64,000 nt of DNA from Paenibacillus aceris. Its GTDB lineage: Bacteria; Bacillota; Bacilli; Paenibacillales; NBRC-103111. The stretch covers positions 62,001 through 126,000 of the forward strand of contig NZ_JAGGKV010000008.1 in NCBI RefSeq assembly GCF_017874035.1, in the 5' to 3' direction. The position numbers were made by a program, and so were the translations under genes. This document shows positions 18,071 through 27,759 of this stretch, in pieces (the first letter of the stretch is position 1; each line of letters opens with the position of its first letter). The notes beneath the pieces were generated by a model. It was not told where the DNA came from. It ran no database searches and saw only the letters and a program-made list of their open reading frames with translations.

Positions 18071-18141
18071 GCCTCCTTTCACCCTTTATTGAAGTTCCAA
18101 AGATGGCTGGCTTGGAACTCAAATATTTGGGTCAAGGAGGC
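18071..18141 (-). terminator. Long hairpin after the amine oxidase gene
   Basis: Interrupted 71-base stem-loop: GCCTCCTT..ACCC pairs with GGGT..AAGGAGGC, and an inner GTTCCAA pairs with TTGGAAC. It lies 17 bases beyond the stop at 18159 and can terminate the leftward transcript. The rest of the gap (17848-18070) is AT-rich with no recognised gene. Confidence 0.65.
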
Positions 18142-18158
18142 TCCTTATGTTCAGCTGC

Positions 18159-19712
18159 TCAGTCAAGCAGATCAGCTATAATTTCATCTGCAGCCCGTTC
18201 TCCACTCTCAACGGCACCATTCATATACCCCTGATATTCTATGGAAGTATGTTCACCGGCGAAGTGGCAATTCCCCTTGCAGCCTTCACGTTCGCGTTCA
18301 ATCCCACCGAATTTCGTATATTGCCCTATTTTTCTAAAAGAATATGATCCCATTGTAAATGGATTTATTGTCCAATCATCACGGACTGCTTTTCCATTCC
18401 ATTTGGTGGTAATACCGGGCAAAACAGGTTCCATTTGGTTCAGAAAATGTTGGACTTGCTCATTTATCATATTATTATTCCATGCTTTCTCAAGAATGCT
18501 TCCTGTATAATCGACTAAAATCCCATTCGTACCAGACTGGGTCCGAGTGACTTCAAACGTGCTCTGATAACCACTATCCGATATCGTTTCACCGTTACAG
18601 CCCAGACCAAGCCAGTGTCGATCCCTGAATTGAACGTGGAGCTTACTGTTCGTTCCCATCCCCATTTCCTGAATTGCGGTATTTTTAAGTGCGCAAAAAC
18701 CTGCCTTACTATAATCAACTGAAGTACGAAGAGTAGAAAAAGGCAAAGTCAGTATGACCTTATCGGCTATTACATCAAAAGTCTTTGTAGAATTTTGAAA
18801 AGTAAGAGTGTAGCTCCCATTGTCATTCTCTATAATAGCTGTCAAACGTGTACCACGAATGATTTGATCAGGATCAAGCCTTTCACTCAACTCCCGGATG
18901 ATCTGATCATTTCCTCCACGGATATGAAATCTTTCATCAGAATTACCGAAAGTCTTAAACGGTACATTACTCGATAAGTAGCCATGTAGATATATCAGAT
19001 TGAGTGAACTTTGAAATCCCGTCTCTGCACCATGTTCAACATTACAAGCAATGTCGAGAAGTTTGCCCATTTTTGAATGGATTCCATTAGGGACATTTTC
19101 GTTAATCCAATCTAAGATGGACATATGATCTAAATCATAACCTCGCTTTGTGAAGGAGTTGTATAGAGTTGGAAAGCCAGCCATCTTCAAATCCGTATTC
19201 AATTGATTAAGTATTAACTGAAAATCACGCGTTGCTTCGGCCAATGAATAATGAGATCCGTCAAAGAAATAGAATGGTTCCGTCCCCTTCTTCTCCGCTT
19301 CCAGAATATCATCCAAGGTAAGACCCAGTTCCTGTGCCAGCATTCGAATTGCCTGATGACCGGAATCGATCATCATGCCGCCTCTCTCTACGATCTGTTT
19401 ATCGTCAAAATCATCTCGATTCGACTGGCAGCGCCCGGCAATGTATCGATGATCAGCTTCGTATACCTTCGCGTGGAGCCCGAATTGTTTAAGACGATAA
19501 GCACTAGTCAATCCAGCAAGGCCTGCGCCTATAATTACAATTTGTGGTTCGATCGTTTCACTTGAACTGGTAATAAGTTTTTGTGACGATTGAGGGGTTT
19601 TGGGATAAACTTTCGTGACGTGTTTGCGCTGATCAACAGAACTTCGTTCCATACACTCCCCGGTAACAAAATAAAGCTCTTTTAATAATCTAGTAAATTG
19701 TGAGCGTGTCAT
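18159..19712 (-). CDS. Flavin amine oxidase (MAO / L-amino acid oxidase family)
   Basis: A 517-residue FAD oxidoreductase. After about 50 N-terminal residues comes the dinucleotide fold IVIIGAGLAGLTSAYRL, the second FAD block (VYEADHR..GRC), a central substrate domain, and a C-terminal FAD-contact segment (FAGEHTS...GYMNGAVESGERAA). Enzymes of this family oxidise amines or L-amino acids to imines with H2O2 release. There is no signal peptide. The start at 19712 follows AAAGGG; the frame is open to 19751. It lies between two germination operons but on the opposite strand, so a shared role is not implied. Confidence 0.9.
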   Translation of the reverse strand: MTRSQFTRLLKELYFVTGECMERSSVDQRKHVTKVYPKTPQSSQKLITSSSETIEPQIVIIGAGLAGLTSAYRLKQFGLHAKVYEADHRYIAGRCQSNRDDFDDKQIVERGGMMIDSGHQAIRMLAQELGLTLDDILEAEKKGTEPFYFFDGSHYSLAEATRDFQLILNQLNTDLKMAGFPTLYNSFTKRGYDLDHMSILDWINENVPNGIHSKMGKLLDIACNVEHGAETGFQSSLNLIYLHGYLSSNVPFKTFGNSDERFHIRGGNDQIIRELSERLDPDQIIRGTRLTAIIENDNGSYTLTFQNSTKTFDVIADKVILTLPFSTLRTSVDYSKAGFCALKNTAIQEMGMGTNSKLHVQFRDRHWLGLGCNGETISDSGYQSTFEVTRTQSGTNGILVDYTGSILEKAWNNNMINEQVQHFLNQMEPVLPGITTKWNGKAVRDDWTINPFTMGSYSFRKIGQYTKFGGIEREREGCKGNCHFAGEHTSIEYQGYMNGAVESGERAADEIIADLLD

Positions 19713-19975
19713 CTCTATCATCCCTTTAACACGTGATGTAGGCGAGAACATAGTAAATAGGGACTTTTTCTATCATCATTCTAGTCCTTGCTTTAAGATA
19801 TGTAGCATCCAATCGACTTGAACTAAACTAGTGTCTGTTCTTTCATACTTCAGCATCTATCAATTTAATTTAAATAGGAACGAACATTCCTCACCCGCCT
19901 CTTTCTTCGTATAAATTTTAAATGATTGGGAAAATATAACTTCAAGTATGGCAGGAGAAGGGAGAAATTGGGACT

Positions 19976-21310
19976 ATGGATCGACTAATCCAAGAAATTA
20001 AGAATAAGTTCGAGAATAACGATGATTTCTTTCTTCAACCGGATTATTTTATGGATATTCCAGTTATCTTAATGGGCTTTAATACTTTAATTGATTTGAC
20101 TGAATCTCGAGAAGCTCTGCATATCTACATAGAACGCTCGACTTCAACCAACAAAACGATGTTCGAGTTTATGAGTTTGTTTGGGGAAGTGTTGGAGAAC
20201 GATACCAATGAAGTTGTGTCTTCTATTATGGAGGGCAAATTAATTATATACTTCGAGTCAACTAACAAGTATGTCATTTCGAAACCGGTACCCAAGTTAC
20301 TAAATCGTTTTTTCGAACCTCCTGCAAATGAAAGTGTGGTTCAAGGACCATTAAGTTCCTTTATAGAAGACATAGATCAGAATATTGGCATTGTTAGGAA
20401 ACAATTAAACTCGGATCATCTTCGGGTAAAATCGTTTTCCGTCGGTCGTGTTGAAAAAAAAAGGATTTCGTTGCTTTATTGTGACGGCTCTGCAGATATG
20501 GATCTGGTGAATAATGTCATTCGTCAACTCGAAATGAACCTGGACAAGGAAGTTAACAATTTACAAAACTTGTCCAGTACGATGGGGTTCTCTGCTTGGG
20601 CATCCATTTCAAAATTTAATACAACGGAACTTCCACAAGAAGTTGCTCAATCCTTACGAGTTGGCAAAGTCGCCCTTATTGTAGATCGATTACCATTTGC
20701 GTTCATACTTCCAAGCCTGTTATGGGATATGTTCGCACTGGAAAATGATCGCAATTATCCTATGCCAGTCATGTTATTGTTGCGGTTATTACGCATAGTT
20801 GGTGTCTTATTGACTTTAATTTTCCCTGCTTTATACGTTGCTCTTGTTGCGGTTAATCCTGAAGTGTTGAGAATAGAACTTGCATTAGCTGTTTCCCAAA
20901 GCCGTGATAGCGTGCCTTATCCTGCTCTAGTAGAAATCCTTCTGGTACTTGTTATTTTGGAGTTAACCCTGGAGGCAACTGTGAGATTACCCAAAAGTAT
21001 TGGACCCACCGTCACCATGGTAGGCGGAATCATACTGGGACAAGCTATTGTTTCAGCAAAATTAGTGAGCAACCTTATTATTATCATCCTTGCAGCTACG
21101 ACAATTGCGAATTCAACGGTTGTAGGTTTTCAAAACTCGCTCTCCATTCGATTATTTAAATATGTAATCGTTTTTTTAGCTGCGATCTACGGTGTATTAG
21201 GCATGTTAGCAGGTTTAGTTTTAGTTTGTACCTACCTCGCGAGTCTAAATACCTTTGGAGTTCCCTATGTTCAAATCAACCTGGCAAAGGATCGAACCAA
21301 AAATGGATAA
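19976..21310 (+). CDS. Spore germination protein, GerA family (subunit A), cluster 2
   Basis: A 444-residue A-subunit clearly related to the one at 13807. It has a soluble N-terminal half, then FAFILPSLLWD, LRIELALAVSQSR, RLPKSIG and GGIILGQA with about five membrane segments. The ATG is preceded by GGGAG. The gene overlaps the following B-subunit gene. The two receptor operons within 10 kb share order and sequence style and probably arose by duplication, while their divergent N-terminal halves suggest different signals. Confidence 0.94.
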   Translation: MDRLIQEIKNKFENNDDFFLQPDYFMDIPVILMGFNTLIDLTESREALHIYIERSTSTNKTMFEFMSLFGEVLENDTNEVVSSIMEGKLIIYFESTNKYVISKPVPKLLNRFFEPPANESVVQGPLSSFIEDIDQNIGIVRKQLNSDHLRVKSFSVGRVEKKRISLLYCDGSADMDLVNNVIRQLEMNLDKEVNNLQNLSSTMGFSAWASISKFNTTELPQEVAQSLRVGKVALIVDRLPFAFILPSLLWDMFALENDRNYPMPVMLLLRLLRIVGVLLTLIFPALYVALVAVNPEVLRIELALAVSQSRDSVPYPALVEILLVLVILELTLEATVRLPKSIGPTVTMVGGIILGQAIVSAKLVSNLIIIILAATTIANSTVVGFQNSLSIRLFKYVIVFLAAIYGVLGMLAGLVLVCTYLASLNTFGVPYVQINLAKDRTKNG

Positions 21311-22382
21311 AAGCATTTCCGTTATGCTCATTTATATTCTCACACATTTAGGGCTCATTTTTTTCATGTATCCTGAAGATATTATTGCAAGTACAAATAC
21401 TGCACATTGGGTTGCAATCCTTATAGGAATTATCGTGCATTTTGCTGTTATTTCAATCTATATGAAAGGACTAAGTTTTTTTCCGAGATGGGATATCATT
21501 CGCATTTATTTGAATGCGGGGAAAGGAGTAGCCATCATTTTTCTTTTGCCAATTACTTTGTATTTAATGATGGTAAATATTCTAACCGTACGTGCATATT
21601 CGGAAATCATTACGATCATCTTTTTATCCAATACCCCACTATGGTCTATCATGATCTTATTACTTCTGGTGTCAACCTATATCGCGTCAAAAGGTATCGA
21701 AACAATACTACGTACAGGCGTTCTTCTAGGCATCTTATTTCTACCTGTGGTCCTTATCATCAGTTTCACTTCTTTTCAAACCATTGATTGGAACTATGTC
21801 TTTCCCCTTCTCGACCTGGATTTTTCGTTTTTGAAGAAACCTTCGTATTTTCAAAGTTTTTTTGCTTTTACTGGAGGTTTTTTATTTCTTGGCTTCGTGC
21901 AGCCTTATCTCATGTATCAAAGAAAAAAAATTGTGCTTGCAGCAGTTGCCCTTATCCCCTTCTTCATCTTCTCCGTCTATTTACCAATTCTTAAGTTCGG
22001 GGAAGCAACTGCTGTTACGCTTCACTTTCCATTCGTTGTTTTAGTCGACACGATCAATATCTCTTGGCTCATGTTCGACAGATTCACCTTATTTTACTTG
22101 CTCACACTGTTCACTTTCATCATGCTTTTTCTTTCATTGACATTGTGGGAAACCAACCGAATTGTTAGTCAATGTATGCCCAAAATAAAACCGATATATG
22201 TGATGCTTCTGCTTTCGAGTGTCATCTTTGTTTTTTGTTTAATGATTCCAGGCTGGAATAGGGCTGAACAACTTCGATTATGGAACTCGCCTTTAAGATT
22301 CTTTGTTTTATTAATAGTTCCGCTGTCTATTTGTTATCTGGGGTTGCGATTTAAGAGGAAGGTGAGCCATGAACATAATTAA
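21303..22382 (+). CDS. Spore germination protein, GerB family (subunit B), cluster 2
   Basis: About 359 residues with roughly ten hydrophobic helices in the GerB permease-like pattern. ATG 21303 overlaps the last codons of the A gene; ATG 21267 (with GGAG six bases upstream) is a real alternative that would add 12 residues. The stop overlaps the GerC start by 14 bases (22369-22382), so translation is coupled throughout the operon. The protein is the candidate ligand-binding membrane subunit of the second germinant receptor. Confidence 0.92.
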   Translation: MDKSISVMLIYILTHLGLIFFMYPEDIIASTNTAHWVAILIGIIVHFAVISIYMKGLSFFPRWDIIRIYLNAGKGVAIIFLLPITLYLMMVNILTVRAYSEIITIIFLSNTPLWSIMILLLLVSTYIASKGIETILRTGVLLGILFLPVVLIISFTSFQTIDWNYVFPLLDLDFSFLKKPSYFQSFFAFTGGFLFLGFVQPYLMYQRKKIVLAAVALIPFFIFSVYLPILKFGEATAVTLHFPFVVLVDTINISWLMFDRFTLFYLLTLFTFIMLFLSLTLWETNRIVSQCMPKIKPIYVMLLLSSVIFVFCLMIPGWNRAEQLRLWNSPLRFFVLLIVPLSICYLGLRFKRKVSHEHN

Positions 22383-23445
22383 GCCGGCCGTCCAAATTTT
22401 CATGATTCTATCACTTGTACTTGCTCTGAGCGGTTGTTGGAATAATAAGGACATCAATCATCGTACTTTACCATTGGTTATGGGTATTACCATACAAGAC
22501 GATGAATATAAAGTTGTTCTGCAGGCCCCTGAACTAGATCAGAATACAATAAAGTTAAAAATGATCACACAGACCGGAAAAACAATCAGTCAAGCCATAG
22601 ATAAGATCAGTGTGAATAAAGAAAAACAAATCGATCTACTCCATATTAAAGTGATTGTTATTGAAAAAAAACTTGCACAGCAGGGAATGAAAGACATCCT
22701 CTCTGGTTTTATGAGGAGTGGGGAAATTTCTCCAAAAGCTTATATTGCAATCAGCGAAAATGACATTTCCCAGTTTTTATTATTTGAAGGAAAATCTAAC
22801 GTGCCGAGAGGTTCTTTTGTCTATGACTTTTTCGAGAAAAATGCGGGATGGAACCCGCAAGTCGCAAGAGCACCGATCTGGCAGATATACCGCAGCATTT
22901 ACTCCTACACCAATGACATTGCTATTCCTATCTTACAAAATGGTCCGAATTTGCCATGCGAATATATAGGCTCTGCGATTATAAAAAATGCGAAAATGGT
23001 TGGACAAATCACTTCAGACGAAACTCTCCTTTATAATGCCTTCAATAGGGAAAGCACGCAGGGGAAAATTGAAGTCATGGATCATGCAAGCGTCTTAATC
23101 GTTAAAAATACGATGAACCATACGAGTAAGATCATAGACAATAAACCGGTTATGAATACTCAAATAAAATTGAAAGTTGTCATCCTGGAAACTAGAGGAA
23201 ATCCTTCGCAAGCGATCATTAAACAAGAAATAGAAACACTCCTTACTGAACGGTTTCAAGACCTCTTTACGAAAATCCAAAAAAGTGAAGCTGACATTTT
23301 TGGAATTGGCCAGCATTTTAGAACCAAAATTCCCAGGAAACAATTAGAGCATTGGAGAACAGATTACTACCCTCAGTTAAAAATGAATTTTCTGTTTCAA
23401 ACAGATATCCAAAATGAAGGATTTATAAAAATGCCTACGAACTAA
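22369..23445 (+). CDS. Spore germination lipoprotein, GerC family, cluster 2
   Basis: A 358-residue lipoprotein with signal peptide and lipobox LSGC (about residue 23), then WNNKDINHRTLP as in the cluster 1 paralogue. The body carries the ASVLIVK block and the C-terminal GIGQHFR...W...YP segment of the family. It completes an A-B-C operon. Only seven bases separate its stop from that of the converging TelA-family gene, and no separate terminator is visible, so transcripts may overlap at their 3' ends. Confidence 0.93.
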   Translation: MNIIKPAVQIFMILSLVLALSGCWNNKDINHRTLPLVMGITIQDDEYKVVLQAPELDQNTIKLKMITQTGKTISQAIDKISVNKEKQIDLLHIKVIVIEKKLAQQGMKDILSGFMRSGEISPKAYIAISENDISQFLLFEGKSNVPRGSFVYDFFEKNAGWNPQVARAPIWQIYRSIYSYTNDIAIPILQNGPNLPCEYIGSAIIKNAKMVGQITSDETLLYNAFNRESTQGKIEVMDHASVLIVKNTMNHTSKIIDNKPVMNTQIKLKVVILETRGNPSQAIIKQEIETLLTERFQDLFTKIQKSEADIFGIGQHFRTKIPRKQLEHWRTDYYPQLKMNFLFQTDIQNEGFIKMPTN

Positions 23446-23452
23446 AAATAAA

Positions 23453-24592
23453 TTACAGGGATAACTGGCTGCCCTTCTCCAGACGCAATATTTGCTTTTC
23501 GCCGATATCAGCCAGACTCCGGAATTCATTGATCGTTTCGCGCATTTTTGGCAAAGCCTCCTGCTTATAAGTACTAATCGAGTCCAGAGCCGAAATTACA
23601 TCTGTAAATGCTTGTTTTAAAGTATCCACTGAAATGTTGGACTCAATCGATTTCTTATGGATTTCGGCTCCTTGTTCGTTCAGCATACGTGAAGTAGCCG
23701 TAATTAGATTACTCGTTACTTGGTTCAATAGTTCAACTTTCTTCAAAGCGATATTTTGATTGTAGAGAGCGCTGGCTACCATTACAGATATCTTCAACGC
23801 GGAAATCGTTACGGTCTTTGAGCGGTCCACAATCCGCATCATCTGCCTATTGTTCCGTATAACCAGTTCCATTGCCATAATCCCCTGTTGATTTACAACC
23901 AACATCTCTTGCAAATCCATGACCCTCTGTCTTAAGGGGAAAAGGATTTCCTCCGTAATAAACCGAATCTTTTCTGGATCTTCATTCCTTATCTTTGCCG
24001 TTTCGATCTGTTCCTCGATGGTTTCATCCATTAGTGCTCCAAGTTGAATTTCTTTTCTAAGTTTCTTGGATAATTCACGCAAAGAGTGTTGTTCGAATTC
24101 GAGTGTGGTGTTGTCATTCTTGAGTGTGGTTTTTCCCTTATCTAATGAAACGATAATATCTGCAATAATGCCATCAGCCTTTTCATATTTAAGGAAGTAG
24201 CTCCGAATTGGGCTAAAGAACTTACCCAGGATACCGGTTTTGGCGAAATCAACGAGGCTTGGGTCCAAGTCTTTGATTTGAGTGTGCAGGTCTGCTAATC
24301 CTTTGGCAACTTGCCCGCCATCTTCGCCAGCTTTTGAAAGATTACCGACCGACACTTGCAGTAATGCATTTTTCGAGGAAGACAATTTCATTGTATCTAC
24401 ACCGAATGTATCGATCGATTGCAGGATCTCCCTCCGTTTGTCAAGCGAATCAAGTTCCAATGACATGATCGTTGCTACATTAGAGTCAGCAATCTCTTTC
24501 AACTTGACGATTTCCTCAGGGATCGGCTTAATCTCATGCTCGATTACGGCTTTAATTTCATCAGGATTGGACACTTCCAGTGTGAATGACAT
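23453..24592 (-). CDS. TelA-family protein (toxic anion resistance-like)
   Basis: A 379-residue, largely alpha-helical soluble protein with the TelA pattern: a central RLRKEIQ-like helix pair, a block of Q/E-rich heptads (LPLRQRVMDLQEML-type), and a C-terminal VTISALKISVMVASALYNQ segment followed by a long coiled coil. The family was named for tellurite resistance and is linked to Ter-type envelope-stress systems; its biochemical role is not known. GGAGGG precedes the ATG. It is the last of three leftward genes with a vWA protein and a membrane coiled-coil protein, so the three probably act together. Confidence 0.85.
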   Translation of the reverse strand: MSFTLEVSNPDEIKAVIEHEIKPIPEEIVKLKEIADSNVATIMSLELDSLDKRREILQSIDTFGVDTMKLSSSKNALLQVSVGNLSKAGEDGGQVAKGLADLHTQIKDLDPSLVDFAKTGILGKFFSPIRSYFLKYEKADGIIADIIVSLDKGKTTLKNDNTTLEFEQHSLRELSKKLRKEIQLGALMDETIEEQIETAKIRNEDPEKIRFITEEILFPLRQRVMDLQEMLVVNQQGIMAMELVIRNNRQMMRIVDRSKTVTISALKISVMVASALYNQNIALKKVELLNQVTSNLITATSRMLNEQGAEIHKKSIESNISVDTLKQAFTDVISALDSISTYKQEALPKMRETINEFRSLADIGEKQILRLEKGSQLSL

Positions 24593-24614
24593 GTGATTCC
24601 CTCCTCGTTATGAA

Positions 24615-26303
24615 TTACATTTGAACATTGAACAGATTGCCCAGTTTATACACCACATCGTCAGTGTCTGCATTGATGCTTGCAGCTTCGTTGATACTAG
24701 AAATGCTTTCGAGAGCTTTGATATTTGCGTTATAACCGATTGTATAAATAGGGACTTTATAGATTTCGACTATTCCCTTAATATCCTTGAGAGAATGTCC
24801 TTCGTTTGTCTCGCCATCACTCAAAACAAAAAGGATTGGCTTCATATTCGGATTTACTGCCAATTCGTCTTGAATCATCTTAAGGGCAACAATAATGCCG
24901 TCAAAGGTTGCTGTTCCCCCACTCGCCTGAAGGCTATTAACCGCGCCGACGAACATGGACTGCTGATTTGTGTCGTACTTCGCAATCGGAAGATTGATTG
25001 TTACGTTGCTAGAGTACGAAACCAAGCCGATGCTGTTGTCTTTGCCCAAATATTTCTGTCCCTTGAGCAAGGACTCTTTGAGGCGATTGAGCGGCGCTCC
25101 CGCCATGCTTCCGGAAACATCCGTTACAAATACCGCGACAATGGGTTTCGTGCCATTCTTCTTTTCTTTCCATACTTTTTGAGCAGAAGCTAGAAGGTTG
25201 CCATCAACAGGTGCGAGTTCAGACTTGTAATCTTCGAGGCCGTTAAAGCCCTTGTCTTTCGCAATTTTTTGGTATTTCTCTTGTGTTACAAAATCAGCAA
25301 ATTTCTTTATTACATCGAGTTTATTCTGTGGCAGTTCACCTAATGCATAGAGTGGGCTATCATGCCTAACGCCAAATGGCGTGAACACATAGCTGCCTGT
25401 AAGGTCCGCCGCGTTCACATATGTCTGATACTCCAAGACAAACCCGTCCAGAGCGCCAGACTTGGCAGCATCACGCATTTGAATTGTTGTAGACGCAGTG
25501 AATGGTACATTGGATTGGAATTTCTCGAATCCTTTCACCGCCTTCTCCCCTAACATGTTGGAGCTGTCGAAGGTGTTCAGAGCCGTAACGAGAAAGTTTA
25601 GCCCAGTAGAACTGGCGAATGGATCGGTATATCCCATTGCGAACTCGTTATTCGATATCGCTTCCGTGATCGTTTTGACATTCACTGATCCGTACTTCGC
25701 TACCAGAGCATCGTGCTTTGCCTTTGAGATGACGATTCCCGGTACATTTCCTACTAAACGTTTTGTAATTAGCTGCGTCTTGATGCCATTTGCTTTTACA
25801 ATTTCTCCCCATAATTCGTTGGATGGAGTGAATGCGTCAGGAATGTATTTACGGGTTTTGATATAGTCCGTCGCAGTACCTGATGCGATATTACGTATCT
25901 TCACGGAAGCTGGTTTACCGTTAACTTCAATCTTTGCTTGATTGAACTCGGTTGCCACTTCGGTTAACCAACCATCAACACCTGTCCCCGATTTTTCTGT
26001 TGAGGAGAAGATCTCAACAAAATTATCCGTTGTATTTTCCACGGTAATAGGAAACTTCGAGATATCCGGGAGCGTTTCAGCTACATCTGCCGGATTAAGA
26101 TCTATCTGACCCTTTGTGGGCTTATCCGTGGAAATAGATATATCGGAGTAAAGTTTGGATAATCGTTCTCCAACATTTTCAGCTGCAACTTGAACACTGG
26201 ATTTTCCAAGATTTGCAGTCAGTTTCACACCTGCATATACAAGCACGAATACGAAAACAATGATAAAGCCCGACAGGAGAAACGAATTTTTCTTATTTTT
26301 CAT
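24615..26303 (-). CDS. Membrane-anchored vWA protein with binding-protein-like domain
   Basis: A 562-residue protein with an N-terminal membrane anchor (about residues 8-28, no cleavage motif), an extracytoplasmic region (about 80-360) resembling a bacterial solute-binding protein (IVISKAKHDAL, FAMGYTDPFASS), and a C-terminal von Willebrand A domain (about 390-560). The vWA metal site is intact: DVSGS, a downstream Thr (GGTATFDG) and SDGETNEG. vWA domains bind partner proteins through a divalent metal. The gene is 22 bases from the TelA gene and 12 from the upstream gene, so one transcript is likely. Ligand and partner are unknown. Confidence 0.85.
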   Translation of the reverse strand: MKNKKNSFLLSGFIIVFVFVLVYAGVKLTANLGKSSVQVAAENVGERLSKLYSDISISTDKPTKGQIDLNPADVAETLPDISKFPITVENTTDNFVEIFSSTEKSGTGVDGWLTEVATEFNQAKIEVNGKPASVKIRNIASGTATDYIKTRKYIPDAFTPSNELWGEIVKANGIKTQLITKRLVGNVPGIVISKAKHDALVAKYGSVNVKTITEAISNNEFAMGYTDPFASSTGLNFLVTALNTFDSSNMLGEKAVKGFEKFQSNVPFTASTTIQMRDAAKSGALDGFVLEYQTYVNAADLTGSYVFTPFGVRHDSPLYALGELPQNKLDVIKKFADFVTQEKYQKIAKDKGFNGLEDYKSELAPVDGNLLASAQKVWKEKKNGTKPIVAVFVTDVSGSMAGAPLNRLKESLLKGQKYLGKDNSIGLVSYSSNVTINLPIAKYDTNQQSMFVGAVNSLQASGGTATFDGIIVALKMIQDELAVNPNMKPILFVLSDGETNEGHSLKDIKGIVEIYKVPIYTIGYNANIKALESISSINEAASINADTDDVVYKLGNLFNVQM

Positions 26304-26315
26304 CTAAGTCACCTC

Positions 26316-27053
26316 TTATTCCTTATAATGTTTTGTTTGTTTTATCAGCGAGTCTATTTCTTGTATGCACGGCAATTGCTCGATGTCAGCAAGTTCTAAA
26401 CTGTCCAACCGAGAGATTTCCATCAAAAGTTTGTCTATTTTCAACAATATTTCTTCGTTTGTACTTAGAGAATCTTTAACGAACAACAAGAATTCGTTAT
26501 ACATCATCCTCTTTTTTGCAATGAGATCTGCGGGCAACCTCGACGACCCTGGGAGCGTGACAATCTTGTACTCGCTCTCATCGAATACATGCATTCTGCC
26601 TAGTATGCTGCGGATATTGAGATAGAACAATGCCTCGACTTCTTGCGCCACAGATATGAATTTCTTATAAGTAATTTCATTTGGATCAAACTTTTGATTT
26701 AAAAGTTCTAATAAGGTCTCCATTCTTTTTTTTAGGCGCTCAAGCTGCCGAAGGGCCAGCCCAATATCGCTCTGAATTGTTTTGACTGCTTTATAGTGAG
26801 AAAGGGCTTCTATATATTCATTGTGAGTCCTAATTTCTTTCACTGGTTTAACTGACGGTAACTTGAAGATCAACATGTTGGACGTGTACGATAGAATGAG
26901 AATGCTGGCAAAAATGACTGTCACACCTGAAGCAGTTTCAAGAGCATTACTTCCGATCTCTACCCCAATAATTCCAGGTGAAAAGAGCGCTATATTCAAA
27001 ACAACTACTCCTAAGCTGATTGCGACAAGTTTTAAAAGATTTTTGCTTAGCAA
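26316..27053 (-). CDS. Membrane protein with coiled coil, partner of vWA/TelA unit
   Basis: A 245-residue protein with two N-terminal membrane helices (about 8-28 and 44-64) and a long cytoplasmic, mostly helical region with a coiled coil (about 90-130) and charged heptads to the C-terminus. The start is a TTG at 27053 preceded by GAGGGGG. No known family was recognised. It is the first gene of a leftward three-gene unit with the vWA/binding-protein fusion and the TelA-family protein; a role as membrane scaffold that joins them is inferred only from position. Confidence 0.7.
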   Translation of the reverse strand: MLSKNLLKLVAISLGVVVLNIALFSPGIIGVEIGSNALETASGVTVIFASILILSYTSNMLIFKLPSVKPVKEIRTHNEYIEALSHYKAVKTIQSDIGLALRQLERLKKRMETLLELLNQKFDPNEITYKKFISVAQEVEALFYLNIRSILGRMHVFDESEYKIVTLPGSSRLPADLIAKKRMMYNEFLLFVKDSLSTNEEILLKIDKLLMEISRLDSLELADIEQLPCIQEIDSLIKQTKHYKE

Positions 27054-27182
27054 TACTTACACCCCCTCGTTTCGAATTGCGATTAATTGGTTTCCCGTTC
27101 TCAATTACTACCTATATATATTAGCGGCATGTGTACACATGATCATTTGAAATCGTTTTGTGGTGATTTACGACAGAATAGC

Positions 27183-27217
27183 AAAAAAGGCTCCCAAATT
27201 ATTGGCAGCCTTTTCTT
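27183..27217 (-). terminator. Terminator after the small membrane protein gene
   Basis: Stem AAAAGGCT.CCA / TGG.AGCCTTTT with a short loop and T/A runs on both sides. It lies 30 bases beyond the stop at 27249 and upstream of the vWA/TelA unit, so the two are separate transcripts. Confidence 0.75.
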
Positions 27218-27248
27218 TCCGTTGTTCAGAAATCATTTATTAAATTAG

Positions 27249-27578
27249 TCAAGTAACCGCGGCTTTCTTCATCTTCATCGTAGTAACGAAATAAACAAGA
27301 AGTACTACGCCAAAGAGGTTCCAAATACTCGGTATTGACACGACAGTTAGATAAAGACCATAAGGCAGCGACCAGATAAACACAATAAACATTAAAATCC
27401 GGTTTTTCAGAAACGAAGCTACTATTCCTACACAAGCGGGAAGAATCAACATTGTATAAAAGACATTCTTCGTTCCACTGTCCGGGGGTGTACTTGAGTA
27501 AGGGTTCCCATACAAAAAAACAGCACATAAAATAATGCATCCGATGGAAGCAACTAACCCAAAGATCGAATTTTTCAT
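27249..27578 (-). CDS. Hypothetical small membrane protein
   Basis: A 109-residue protein with three hydrophobic segments (about 5-25, 40-58, 62-98) and a short basic C-terminus (KMKKAA), so the tail is probably cytoplasmic. The ATG has a good GGGAGG site. No family was recognised. It is followed by a terminator and has its own start region, so it seems to be monocistronic; the next gene upstream runs in the opposite direction. Confidence 0.65.
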   Translation of the reverse strand: MKNSIFGLVASIGCIILCAVFLYGNPYSSTPPDSGTKNVFYTMLILPACVGIVASFLKNRILMFIVFIWSLPYGLYLTVVSIPSIWNLFGVVLLVYFVTTMKMKKAAVT

Positions 27579-27759
27579 GACTAACCTCCCTATTTAAATA
27601 TAGCGTTGCTTCCATGTCTATTTACTTCCGAGTGATGCCGCTTCCTGGACAAGCCCGAACATTCTTCATATGAATTTTAGATTGCTCGACAACAAGCGCC
27701 ATCCATCGCCGTTCAATTACGTTAAACTAGATTTGGTTCATAGACGTGAGGAGGAATCG

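Noticed and set aside
24621..25193. 190-codon plus-strand frame opposite the vWA gene
   Set aside because: Antisense shadow of a gene with intact vWA motifs.
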